A DNA stretch of 64,000 nucleotides, from positions 62,740,001 through 62,804,000 of the forward strand of contig CATIUR010000006.1 in NCBI GenBank assembly GCA_949592205.1, written 5' to 3'. The notes below the pieces were generated by a model. That model saw nothing but the letters and a program-made list of their open reading frames with translations. It ran no database searches and was not told where the DNA came from. Source of the DNA: Helichrysum umbraculigerum (lineage: Eukaryota > Streptophyta > Magnoliopsida > Asterales > Asteraceae). The first letter of the stretch is position 1. Each line of letters begins with the position of its first letter. The position numbers and the translations under genes were made by a program. Positions 23,220 to 33,755 of the stretch are shown here, one piece after another.

Positions 23220-25127
23220 GATTCAATCCGGCGGATTCCCCCGAACTTGACTGAATACGGCGGATTCACTCAAATCCGGCGTATTCCGAGTTTTGACTTG
23301 AATCCGGCGGATTCTTTTAAATCCGGCGGATTCCCGTGTCTGGTCAACAACTTGACTTTTAACTTAAAACACAAAGCAATTCCGTTAACGACTATAATTG
23401 TACAAGACATATACGAGACATGATAAATTGTTGAATGACACTATAAAACGAGACAAACTATGATTACGGACATTGGACTTATTTAATGCGTACGAACAAT
23501 AATATATATATGCGAGAATATATATATGAAACTATATAAGTATATATGTATATATGCTTACACATTTTGGACGATTCGACAAACAAACATAACTTGGGAA
23601 AATATTATTTATTTTCAAACAACAATCATCAACGACATACACAAACTTAAGAAATTGATAATTTCTTTAAACAAACAAATTATTAACGTAAGTAAATAAA
23701 GTACTTATAGTTAATACATTATTGTGTATAGGTTGACTACGTTTGGGCTACGCTATCTTATCTCGCTAGCATTCACATCCGAGCACTCGCAGTGAGTTCA
23801 CAAACCCCTTTTAATGTTTTAATGTTTTAAAACCTCGGGGTGGAAAACATAGAAATCGTATGTATATTTACATGCGACAACTGATTTAAATACTAGATGT
23901 ATTTACTTAAACTATTGATGAAATGTGATTTCATACTGTAATTGATTAAATACTGTATGTATTTGCTGAAATTGTTTATGAAGAGGTACTTCATACTTGA
24001 ACTGTTTGTGAAAGGGTATTTCACACGACGATTTGAACTGTGTTTTATGAAGGGGTACTTCATACTTGAACTATTTGTGAAAGGGTATTTCACACAACTA
24101 TTTGAACTATGTTTTATGAAATGTTTTTCATAACTATTTTGGGAATTTAGGCAACGAATCTTGGTACGGATCTAGGCTGAACGATGTAGTGCATAAAAGA
24201 CCTTATGGCTACAGACTATAACCATTAGCTAGGTGACTCTAGCCACTGAGTATACGGATAGTACTATCGCCGTGACGACCCTCCTACGGATTTGGGAGCG
24301 TATACTTAATTGTCCAGCATGGCAAACAACAACAGATTAGGGTTGTGGTTTGGTTATAGGGTTAGATCGGGTTACCTTACTTGACAGGTTTAGCTCACCT
24401 TTCAAGGGATCACCGTCTAAATATTCCCACAAAACTATTGTTTAGGAAGTGATTTCCTACGTACACTGATTTGGAAATGTTAATCTTTATCTAGGTTAAC
24501 CTGTGTTTCCTACTAATGACTGAATTAGGAAATGTTATCTCTTGATTGGAATAACCTGTGTTTCCTATTACAACTACAACTGATTTGGGAAATGTTATTT
24601 GTTAATAACTTGTGTTTCCTACTTGATAAACAACACTTATTGGAAATGTTATTCTTAAATGTTTAACTTGTGTTTCCTACATAACGAACAAACTTGTGAA
24701 TTCACTCAACAATTTTGTTGACGTTTTACTCTATGTTTTTCAGGGAATTAGCAGCGTAAGTAAGATCTGCATGCATTATCAGGACGGACTACCCTGGACT
24801 TGTTAGGATGCCACTACTTTTGGGACACTTGGATTTCCTCTGTATAACTGCAATTATTGCAGTCATACCTATGAAATCTACTTTTGATATTATGTATTTT
24901 ATGAAATACTGATTTCAACTACTACTATTACTGTTATCACTTCTCAAGTGGTAATCATTTGTAAAACTTTAACTAATGGCATCTTAATCTATTTCGTTCT
25001 GCGATAATCATATGCTCTGAGTATGTATGTAACTGTTGGTTGTCTTACTGCTCGCACCCCCGCCACGTCACTAAGCTTCCGCAAATCACTCTACGTAATT
25101 GTAATTACCGTTTGGCGGGGTGTGACA
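23215..25127 (+). repeat. Gypsy 3' LTR fragment (last ~1.9 kb)
   Basis: Matches 18243-20155 at an offset of 4,972, with five base differences seen. Lacks the LTR start and polypurine tract because of the internal deletion. Ends GGGTGTGACA, followed by the AAAAA target duplication. Confidence 0.9.
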
Positions 25128-26015
25128 AAAAAATATCCATCAAATATAGTATTATCATTTAATTTTTTATAGTTAATTACCATTCTTGCTTTTCCTCTTG
25201 TTATTTCTGCATGTTTTCTTACTAAAAAGGCAGGAGAACTATGAGGGCTATGACTAGGTCTAATTAATTTAAGATCCAACAATTCTCTTATTTGATTTTT
25301 AAATTCTTTTTGGTCTTCAGGATTGTATCTCATAGGTTTAACTCTAATGTCTTTATCTTTATCTTTCATTTCTAGTTTTGCCATTATTTGATTTTTATTC
25401 CAGAATTGTAATGGATTTTCACTATAACATTTTTTAAGTTTTATTTTTGTATTTTCAATATCTATATCGAGTCTTCTTAAATTTACTTGGTAGTCTAGGA
25501 GTTTTTCTTCTTGAAATATTAACACAGGTATACTTTTCTCAAGAATTGGCTTTTCTTTATATCCTATATCATTCTCATTTAATCTAGGTTTAAAATTAAG
25601 AGGGAAAGTTCTTGAGTAAGCCTTTTTTATTCTTCTAATAACTATTAAACTGTGACAGGGTGTCTTTAAAATTACTTGATATGTAGTAAAATCAAAAGTT
25701 ACTTTAATAAATCTTTGCAGAAAATTATTCCTAATAAAATATCAGAACCTGAATTATGAAAATAAAAAGGAGGGCATTTAACCATAAATGATCCGATTAA
25801 AATTACTGGTTCTCTAACTCCTTTATTTAAAGGGACAATATTTCCAGAAAATGACACACCTCTATAAGGTTCTAAATCTTGGTGGTATTCTTTTGGAAAA
25901 CAGTTTGGTTTACATACACAAACACTTGCACCACAGTCTATAAAAGCAGCAAAATATTCTGCTTTATAATCTTTGTAAGTAATTCCTACGGGAATATAAA
26001 TACTCACAGGACTAG

Positions 26016-27059
26016 TCATTTTGGTATATATATTAATTTTCTATTATGAGTTATTTTTAAGCCGTATGAGCTTAATTGATAGGGTTTGACATTTTCTAAA
26101 AATGTTAATCCTAACATTATTTCTAAAGAATCGTCATTACTTTCATTTTCTATTAATAATCTTAGAGGGATTTTATCTTCTCCAAATTTAATTATGGTTT
26201 CTATTGCTTCATCTATCTCATGTAGTTCACCATTAAAATTTGTATACTGGTGAGGTTCATTTAATTTATGTCTGATTAAATTTTTGCATAGCTTATGACT
26301 TATGTAATTACCATTTGCTCCTGTATCTATTAGTATATTAACATTAGAATACTTTGATCCGTCAAAATATTCTCCCTGTATCTTATAATTTTTTAAATTA
26401 TTTTCCTTTTCTATTATCATATGTTCAAATCTATTAGAGTTAATCTTTCTTTCATATGGATTACTAAACACTCTTTTATCTGAAAATGTCATACTAGGTG
26501 TTAATTGGTTAGACATCAATAATGGTTTATCTTGTAAATCTAGATTCAAAGGTCTATCATCTATTTCTTCAATTTTAGTTAGTGTTGGCATTTGAATTTG
26601 ACACACATCACTAAATAAAAAAGGAAAATCTATTGTATCTTTTATTGTGAAACAATCTGAGTGGTGTGTATTTGATATGGCATAAGAAATTGCATAAGTT
26701 ATTGAATATGGTCTATTATTTTGTCTAAAAAAATCTTTTCTTTTAAAGTCTTGTAATAAACTTAATGTTTTATCAAAATCTTTGTCTTGTAAATTATAAG
26801 AAATTCTAGGATATATATTAAATTTAAGCTTTCCGTATTGTAAATTTCCTCATAAAATTCCTAAGCATGCTTCTTCTCTATTTTGTATCCTATTATCCAT
26901 TATTGCTAAATCTATCGGAGTATCAATTCCTTCTTTAAAAGTTGATCTTATAATGATTTGAATGGCTCCAATATGAACCCATCCAAGTGTATTTCTAATA
27001 TTTTGTTTTATACTTTGTAACTTATTTTGTATATCTTTTTTAGATAATAAAGGTATCAT
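26016..27059 (-). pseudogene. Viral movement protein fused to an aspartic protease, left copy, one in-frame stop
   Basis: The frame starts 16 nt after the six-codon frame at the primer binding site. The first 69 residues carry 30K-type movement protein features (VHIGAIQI, GIDTPIDLAIMDNR). A TGA at 26850-26852 interrupts it. The same frame then stays open to 26016 and includes a retropepsin-like domain (ILIDTGANGNYI, then IMLGLTFLENV) in the last ~130 residues. The stop overlaps the next ATG as ATGA (26016-26019), a termination-reinitiation layout. The same TGA occurs in the right copy. The fusion of movement protein and protease is read from one continuous frame apart from that stop. Confidence 0.75.
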
Positions 27060-27074
27060 TACTTTATTAGAATG

Positions 27075-27086
27075 GCTCTGATACCA
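27075..27086 (-). other. tRNA-Met primer binding site, copy 2 (component A)
   Basis: The minus strand reads TGGTATCAGAGC. The overlapping ATG opens MVSEPF and then a stop, 16 nt before the movement-protein start. Confidence 0.85.
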
Positions 27087-27087
27087 T

Positions 27088-27947
27088 TTGTCAATGGAGC
27101 GTCAAAATTTAAACGATTTATCAAAACAACTTCAATTAAAATACTATCCAAATAATTAAAAATAAAATCTATATGACCAAAAGTAACAACTGAAATAAAC
27201 CACATAATTAAAACAACTCAATTAAACAAATCTTAAGTTTTTTCTTTTTATAAAATTATTCCTTATAATTACTTAAATTATTATATCAAAATGAATCATT
27301 TTTTAATTACTAAAACAAAGAAGTCCAACAGAAATTTATACCTTTAACCTTCTTCGACCGAGATACTACCGGGTTATACTAAGAGACTTTTAGTGAGCAT
27401 CCCAGCTCCAACCTATTCATGGGAATAGGTAACTTCCCTTTAGTTCCTTCAGCAATATCCAGCACAGCCTAGTTTCGTTTCCTACGTTAGGCGTATAGAT
27501 TATAGGTGTAGATTGAGTTGGAATTTCTTGTTTAAGTAAGAAAGAAATGAACCATCTTGATGATGAATAATCCAAGTAACTATAAGGAAAGTGGAATTTT
27601 ATTCAAACATATTTTACAAAGAGTTGCATGGAATTTTTGAGAGTACGTACAAGATACATGAAAATAAAAGCTAAGTGGGGTTACCCCTTTATTTTACATA
27701 CACACTTTATTTATACACAAGACTCTTCTTGACAACTTGCAACTCCTTTCTTGCTTCACATGACACCTGGAGGTGGAGTTTTAAGAGTCATCACTTCTTG
27801 GATTTTTTGGGAGTCCACGTATCAACATTATCACACATGAGCTCTTGCTTCAAGACAAGCTTCTATCAAACTTCCTTATCACTTATCTTTAAGATTACTT
27901 GTTGTTTTGTAGATAATTATCATTAAGATAATAAAGATTATCTTTAA
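27088..27947 (-). promoter_or_regulatory. Viral leader/promoter region, copy 2
   Basis: Near-identical to 13741-14600. Minus-strand TATAAATA at 27708-27715. Lies between ORF2 of the right component A and the primer binding site of the left component A. Confidence 0.7.
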
Positions 27948-29075
27948 TTAATCCTCATCTGAGATCACTTTAACTTCTTCTTTATCTTTTTGTCGAGAAC
28001 ATGCAGGACATGTTTCCTTTTTGTGCTTCCTGAATTTGCAAAAAACTTCTTGTGCTTCAGGGCTTGATCTAAGTAGTCCTCTTTCCAAAATATCCATCTT
28101 CTTTTCTAAGAATCTTTGGGCTGATGTAGGTGTATTTTTTGCAGGTGCAATCATGACCGGAGAATATCTACTTGATCCACTATAAGTTCGGAAACCCCTT
28201 TTAAAACTGGCTTCCATATTTTGAAGAATTACTCTAATTCCTAAACCCCTCCTATAGTGGATGTCACTTTCATTAAAACCTTGAAACATTTTCTTGACTT
28301 TATCATAATCATTTTCAAGAGTATCATATTTCAATAATTGTAGAAAATGATATGCAGGATAAGTATATTCTTTATAAAAATCAGGTCCTGCTGAGAAGAG
28401 TTTTAAAACCAGAATATCTTTAGTAGTTATCGATATATTTTTCAAATATGCATCTCTTACAGATGTAGTTATCCAATTTGGAAGTTCAGCAATTTCTGGA
28501 AAATCGGGTATAGTAAGATATATCGAGTTTATTGCTCCAAAATCATACCAGTATCTTATTTCACTAGGTGAAGATCTTTGTAAATAATTTATCCTAGGAT
28601 AAATTCCCATAAAATTAACATACCTTGATTCATTATCTGAGAGACTGTATAACTCTTTCATCATCCATGCTTGATTTTCAACAAAATCTCTGGGAATAGG
28701 ATGTTTAAATATCTTTTTTATTTCATAAAAATCTGTATTTTGAGAATGGGGTCTGAAAGAGTAAATCTCTTTTTTATCATGATTTGTATCTATCATTTCT
28801 TCATCTTTTACTGAAGAAGATGAGGGAATATCTGCATTAGACTTTTCTTTTATCAAACCTTTTAGCCTTTGGCTATCTATCTTATAGCTAGTAACCTTGG
28901 AAATAATGATTAGACTTTGTCTTTTAACCAAGGCTTTTATCTCTGGAATTTCGCTTGAGAGGCCTTCCATAACGTTCGATAAGGCTTCCATATCTTTAGC
29001 TGTATCTTTGATACCTTCTATCTGTTCGTCCATAGACCTGAGATATTTATCTATCGTTTGGTTGAATTCTTCCAT
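27948..29075 (-). CDS. Viral ORF2 protein, 375 aa, right copy
   Basis: Same features as the left copy: N-terminal coiled coil, globular middle, C-terminal Cys/Lys cluster. The start codon lies 29 nt inside the end of the RT/RNase H frame, so translation probably depends on leaky scanning, reinitiation or a polycistronic mechanism. Intact, with a single Val/Ile difference noticed. Function unknown. Confidence 0.7.
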   Translation of the reverse strand: MEEFNQTIDKYLRSMDEQIEGIKDTAKDMEALSNVMEGLSSEIPEIKALVKRQSLIIISKVTSYKIDSQRLKGLIKEKSNADIPSSSSVKDEEMIDTNHDKKEIYSFRPHSQNTDFYEIKKIFKHPIPRDFVENQAWMMKELYSLSDNESRYVNFMGIYPRINYLQRSSPSEIRYWYDFGAINSIYLTIPDFPEIAELPNWITTSVRDAYLKNISITTKDILVLKLFSAGPDFYKEYTYPAYHFLQLLKYDTLENDYDKVKKMFQGFNESDIHYRRGLGIRVILQNMEASFKRGFRTYSGSSRYSPVMIAPAKNTPTSAQRFLEKKMDILERGLLRSSPEAQEVFCKFRKHKKETCPACSRQKDKEEVKVISDED

Positions 29076-31029
29076 CTCTGGTTAGAAAATCTGCTAGGAC
29101 ATTTTTTTCAGATTTAATAATCTCAATATCAAAATTATATTCAGACAACAAAGTTTGCCACCTTATTAATCTTTTATACTCTGGTTTTGAAGGTAGATTA
29201 TTTTTAATGAAAGCTTTTACTTGTGTATTATCAGTTCTTAATATGAAATTATGAGGTAACAAGAAGTAATATAATTTTTGACAACTTCTGACTACCGCTA
29301 ATAATTCTTTTTCATTAATATGGTATCTTGTTTCAGTATCACTAAAAGTTCCAGAACAATATCTACAAATATTTTCACTAATTTTTTCTTTTTTGTCATT
29401 ATATTCTATTTTTTTAAGTACTCCACTCCAGCATTCTTCAGAGGCATCTGTTTCTAAAATTAAATCATCATTTTCTTTGGGCAATTGCAATTTTGGTAAC
29501 TGTTTACAATCCTCCTTTATTTTCCTTACTTGATTTTCTAAATTTTTATCAAAACTAAAAATTTTATCTTTTTTAAGTAGGTTTTGAAAAGGTTTTCTTA
29601 TTATGGCTAAATTTTGAATAAAATCTGAGGCATAATTCAATATCCCTAGAAAGCTCTGTACCTGTTTTTTATCTATTAATTTATCTGGAAATGCTATAAT
29701 TTTTTCAAGTATATGACTTTGTAGTTCTATTCCCTCTCCATCTATTTTCATTCCTAAGAATTCTATCTGATTTTGTAACAAAGTGGTTTTCTTTTCGGAC
29801 AAAGCTAAACCATTTTTTATGCATAAATCAATAAAAGTATCCAAATGTTGTAGATGTGAGTTTATATTATCAGACAAGATTAGTATATCATCTACATATA
29901 CAAAAATAAAATCGTAGTCTCTAAAGATAGTATCCATTTTCCTTTGAAATATTTGTCGAGCATTTTTTAATCCGAAGGGCATGACAAGCCATTCATATTG
30001 CCCTTGGGGTGTAGAAAAAGCTGTATATGATATACTATCGGGGTGCATTTTTATCTGCCAAAAACCACTTTTACAGTCGAATTTAGAAAATATTTTTTTA
30101 TTTCTGGTCCAATTTATTAAACTTTCCTTATGGGGTAAAAAATATCCATCAAATATAGTATTATCATTTAATTTTTTATAGTTAATTACCATTCTTGCTT
30201 TTCCTCTTGTTATTTCTGCATGTTTTCTTACTAAAAAGGCAGGAGAACTATGAGGGCTATGACTAGGTCTAATTAATTTAAGATCCAACAATTCTCTTAT
30301 TTGATTTTTAAATTCTTTTTGGTCTTCAGGATTGTATCTCATAGGTTTAACTCTAATGTCTTTATCTTTATCTTTCATTTCTAGTTTTGCCATTATTTGA
30401 TTTTTATTCCAGAATTGTAATGGATTTTCACTATAACATTTTTTAAGTTTTATTTTTGTATTTTCAATATCTATATCGAGTCTTCTTAAATTTACTTGGT
30501 AGTCTAGGAGTTTTTCTTCTTGAAATATTAACACAGGTATACTTTTCTCAAGAATTGGCTTTTCTTTATATCCTATATCATTCTCATTTAATCTAGGTTT
30601 AAAATTAAGAGGGAAAGTTCTTGAGTAAGCCTTTTTTATTCTTCTAACAACTATTAAACTGTGACAGGGTGTCTTTAAAATTACTTGATATGTAGTAAAA
30701 TCAAAAGTTACTTTAATAAATCTTTGCAGAAAATTATTTCCTAATAAAATATCAGAACCTGAATTATGAAAATAAAAAGGAGGGCATTTAACCATAAATG
30801 ATCCGATTAAAATTACTGGTTCTCTAACTCCTTTATTTAAAGGGACAATATTTCCAGAAAATGACACACCTCTATAAGGTTCTAAATCTTGGTGGTATTC
30901 TTTTGGAAAACAGTTTGGTTTACATACACAAACACCTGCACCACAGTCTATAAAAGCAGCAAAATATTCTGCTTTATAATCTTTGTAAGTAATTCCTACG
31001 GGAATATAAATACTCACAGGACTTGTCAT
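29047..31029 (-). CDS. Viral protease / reverse transcriptase / RNase H, 660 aa, right copy, intact
   Basis: Domain order: a retropepsin-like domain at residues ~22-105 (FIDCGAGV at 26-33; ILLGNNFL at 94-101), a linker, RT about 225-445 (KARMVINYKKL, FDCKSGFWQIKMHP, YVDD at 378-381), and RNase H about 520-650 (Asp528 in ETDAS, Glu575 in NEKELL, Asp600 in RTD, Asp647 in ADF). All catalytic RT and RNase H residues are present. The protease has DCG rather than DTG/DSG. There is no integrase. Caulimovirids use this enzyme to copy pregenomic RNA into circular DNA in the cytoplasm. The frame begins in an ATGA overlap with the upstream frame. Its intactness suggests a recent integration. Confidence 0.9.
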   Translation of the reverse strand: MTSPVSIYIPVGITYKDYKAEYFAAFIDCGAGVCVCKPNCFPKEYHQDLEPYRGVSFSGNIVPLNKGVREPVILIGSFMVKCPPFYFHNSGSDILLGNNFLQRFIKVTFDFTTYQVILKTPCHSLIVVRRIKKAYSRTFPLNFKPRLNENDIGYKEKPILEKSIPVLIFQEEKLLDYQVNLRRLDIDIENTKIKLKKCYSENPLQFWNKNQIMAKLEMKDKDKDIRVKPMRYNPEDQKEFKNQIRELLDLKLIRPSHSPHSSPAFLVRKHAEITRGKARMVINYKKLNDNTIFDGYFLPHKESLINWTRNKKIFSKFDCKSGFWQIKMHPDSISYTAFSTPQGQYEWLVMPFGLKNARQIFQRKMDTIFRDYDFIFVYVDDILILSDNINSHLQHLDTFIDLCIKNGLALSEKKTTLLQNQIEFLGMKIDGEGIELQSHILEKIIAFPDKLIDKKQVQSFLGILNYASDFIQNLAIIRKPFQNLLKKDKIFSFDKNLENQVRKIKEDCKQLPKLQLPKENDDLILETDASEECWSGVLKKIEYNDKKEKISENICRYCSGTFSDTETRYHINEKELLAVVRSCQKLYYFLLPHNFILRTDNTQVKAFIKNNLPSKPEYKRLIRWQTLLSEYNFDIEIIKSEKNVLADFLTRDGRIQPNDR

Positions 31030-32069
31030 TTTGGTATATATATTAATTTTCTATTATGAGTTATTTTTAAGCCGTATGAGCTTAATTGATAGGGTTTGAC
31101 ATTTTCTAAAAATGTTAATCCTAACATTATTTCTAAAGAATCGTCATTACTTTCATTTTCTATTAATAATCTTAGAGGGATTTTATCTTCTCCAAATTTA
31201 ATTATGGTTTCTATTGCTTCATCTATCTCATGTAGTTCACCATTAAAATTTGTATACTGGTGAGGTTCATTTAATTTATGTCTGATTAAATTTTTGCATA
31301 GCTTATGACTTATGTAATTACCATTTGCTCCTGTATCTATTAGTATATTAACATTAGAATACTTTGATCCGTCAAAATATTCTCCCTGTATCTTATAATT
31401 TTTTAAATTATTTTCTTTTTCTATTATCATATGTTCAAATCTATTAGAGTTAATCTTTCTTTCATATGGATTACTAAACACTCTTTTATCTGAAAATGTC
31501 ATACTAGGTGTTAATTGGTTAGACATCAATAATGGTTTATCTTGTAAATCTAGATTCAAAGGTCTATCATCTATTTCTTCAATTTTAGTTAGTGTTGGCA
31601 TTTGAATTTGACACACATCACTAAATAAAAAAGGAAAATCTATTGTATCTTTTATTGTGAAACAATCTGAGTGGTGTGTATTTGATATGGCATAAGAAAT
31701 TGCATAAGTTATTGAATATGGTCTATTATTTTGTCTAAAAAAATCTTTTCTTTTAAAGTCTTGTAATAAACTTAATGTTTTATCAAAATCTTTGTCTTGT
31801 AAATTATAAGAAATTCTAGGATATATATTAAATTTAAGCTTTCCGTATTGTAAATTTCCTCATAAAATTCCTAAGCATGCTTCTTCTCTATTTTGTATCC
31901 TATTATCCATTATTGCTAAATCTATCGGAGTATCAATTCCTTCTTTAAAAGTTGATCTTATAATGATTTGAATGGCTCCAATATGAACCCATCCAAGTGT
32001 ATTTCTAATATTTTGTTTTATACTTTGTAACTTATTTTGTATATCTTTTTTAGATAATAAAGGTATCAT
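31026..32069 (-). pseudogene. Viral movement protein fused to an aspartic protease, right copy, one in-frame stop
   Basis: Same structure as 26016-27059. The movement-protein N-terminus has HIGAIQI and DTPIDLAIMDNR. The same in-frame TGA lies at 31860-31862. Then an open frame continues with the DTGA protease domain (about residues 94-97 of the final 196-codon stretch). No further break seen. If the TGA is not read through, no full movement protein is made. Confidence 0.75.
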
Positions 32070-32084
32070 TACTTTGTTAGAATG

Positions 32085-32096
32085 GCTCTGATACCA
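32085..32096 (-). other. tRNA-Met primer binding site, copy 3 (component A)
   Basis: The minus strand reads TGGTATCAGAGC, exactly 5,010 bp from copy 2. Confidence 0.85.
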
Positions 32097-32097
32097 T

Positions 32098-32901
32098 TTG
32101 TCAATGGAGCGTCAAAATTTAAACGATTTATCAAAACAACTTCAATTAAAATACTATCCAAATAATTAAAAATAAAATCTATATGACCAAAAGTAACAAC
32201 TGAAATAAACCACATAATTAAAACAACTCAATTAAACAAATCTTAAGTTTTTTCTTTTTATAAAATTATTCCTTATAATTACTTAAATTATTATATCAAA
32301 ATGAATCATTTTTTAATTACTAAAACAAAGAAGTCCAACAGAAATTTATACCTTTAACCTTCTTCGACCGAGATACTACCGGGTTATACTGCATCCCAGC
32401 TCCAACCTATTCATGGGAATAGGTAACTTCCCTTTAGTTCCTTCAGCAATATCCAGCACAGCCTAGTTTCGTTTCCTACGTTAGGCGTATAGATTATAGG
32501 TGTAGATTGAGTTGGAATTTCTTATTTAAGTAAGAAAGAAATGAACCATCTTGATGATGAATAATCCAAGTAACTATAAGGAAAGTGGAATTTTATTCAA
32601 ACATATTTTACAAAGAGTTGCATGGAATTTTTGAGAGTACGTACAAGATACATGAAAATAAAAGCTAAGTGGGGTTACCCCTTTATTTTACATACACACT
32701 TTATTTATACACAAGACTCTTCTTGACAACTTGCAACTCCTTTCTTGCTTCACATGACACCTGGAGGTGGAGTTTTAAGAGTCATCACTTCTTGGATTTT
32801 TTGGGAGTCCACGTATCAACATTATCACACATGAGCTCTTGCTTCAAGACAAGCTTCTATCAAACTTCCTTATCACTTATCTTTAAGATTACTTGTTGTT
32901 T
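32098..32901 (-). promoter_or_regulatory. Viral leader/promoter region, copy 3, truncated by the integration junction
   Basis: Matches the other leaders with TATAAATA at 32702-32709 but lacks 16 bp near 32390 and stops at the host repeat, about 45 bp short of where ORF2 would end. The viral DNA therefore begins here, just upstream of its promoter. Confidence 0.7.
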
Positions 32902-33196
32902 TGGAAACTTGAATATCTGGAACTAATTATGATTCTATTATTTAATTTTATAAATTATAAATTAAAGATAATTTAGAATTATAAACATATGTATATATTA
33001 AAGATTGTATATAGCTTTACAACTTGCTAACTTTTTTCCTTATAATTTGAAAGAAATGACGATTCTCCAGTTATATAGGATAATAGGAATTGAAGAGCGT
33101 ACTTTACAACTCATATTTCCATTATTAAATATTTAAATATTTATTTTGTTTTTAAGTCTTGGAATACATTTATACATACATACATATACATACATA
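32902..33196. repeat. Right host repeat, first part
   Basis: Corresponds to 12639-12933 at offset 20,263 with no substitution seen. Interrupted at the (TA)n tract by the Helitron. Confidence 0.85.
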
Positions 33197-33755
33197 CTAG
33201 ATTAAGACCCGCGCATTCGCGGATTTTAACAAAATAATATATTTTAATTTTCTACATGTTAAGTAACAAGTAGTAGCAATAAGTAAACAGAATAAATTAA
33301 GTCATCAATTTATTATCAGTTATAAACATATACTACAAATAATTATTTCCAGCAAGTGGCTATTCTGGTTTGGGTTTTGCGTGAACCCAATCACTTATTT
33401 CAGCACAGGAGAATCTATGTGGAGGCAGGTGCAATAGATAGTGCGCAAAAAAAAGAAAAAAAGTTGCCAACACCAAACAAGAAGCAATTTTGTTGATAAT
33501 TGAAACTAAACAGCAACTTGTGCAATAGTATGAACAAGAAAAAGGATCAATAACAGAGATCATTAATGAACGGTACTTTAATATTGATTTAGAAAATAGC
33601 AACTAATAATAAATAGCTCAACGATCCAGGTTCAACATAAAATGCAAGACATAACAAATACTTGCCAACACCAAACAATTAAACATCACACGTAGGGCCA
33701 AGTTCGTGTGGGATTATTATAAGTCGTATAAGGTACTTTCACGTGAAAACATGCT
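33197..33755. other. Helitron 3' region without a gene
   Basis: Apart from the terminal hairpin, I see only AT-rich DNA and a short ORF (33360-33602, minus) with no domain. Confidence 0.45.

Larger units (their letters stand above)
16795..25127 (+). mobile_element. Ty3/gypsy (Tekay-like) element, internally deleted, nested in the viral RT
   Basis: Bounded by 5-bp AAAAA target duplications (16790-16794, 25128-25132). It has a complete 3,361-bp 5' LTR, primer binding site, an extra ORF, gag and the start of protease. It then jumps at 23215-23220 directly into the 3' LTR, so most of pol and the first ~1.45 kb of the 3' LTR are missing. The junction lies in a short shared TATTCGATTC-like sequence, suggesting microhomology-mediated deletion or template switching. 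In the shared 1.9 kb I count five LTR differences, so it is recent. Confidence 0.9.
15700..26019 (-). pseudogene. Viral protease/RT/RNase H, left copy, frameshifted and split by a gypsy insertion
   Basis: The N-terminal part lies at 25133-26019 and the C-terminal part at 15700-16794; the 8.3-kb gypsy element between them inserted in the RT domain. A protease-like domain (FIDCGA) opens the frame. A one-base deletion in a T-run near 25729, relative to the right copy, shifts the frame and gives an early stop at 25699. Downstream the RT keeps YVDD and RNase H keeps TDAS, INEKE and RTD. One RT residue differs from the right copy (NAPQ here, NARQ there). This copy cannot make a full replicase. Confidence 0.85.
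13189..32901 (-). mobile_element. Endogenous caulimovirid array (components A-A-B, minus strand)
   Basis: Three leaders with tRNA-Met primer binding sites (13728-13739, 27075-27086, 32085-32096) separate two full sets of movement protein/protease, protease/RT/RNase H and ORF2, followed by the start of a capsid-like ORF. Excluding the nested gypsy insertion (8,333 bp plus 5-bp TSD), the period is 5,009-5,010 bp. There are no LTRs and no integrase, so these are pararetroviral genomes in head-to-tail order. Gene content and the ORF2 position suggest a florendovirus-like virus. Copies are nearly identical, so the integration is young. Confidence 0.85.

Noticed and set aside
23220..23423. C-terminal part of the 527-codon frame after the protease start
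   Set aside because: It is translation of LTR sequence past the deletion junction, not protein.
33360..33602. 80-codon ORF at the Helitron 3' end
   Set aside because: Composition is low-complexity hydrophobic and it runs over AT-rich tracts; no similarity recognised.
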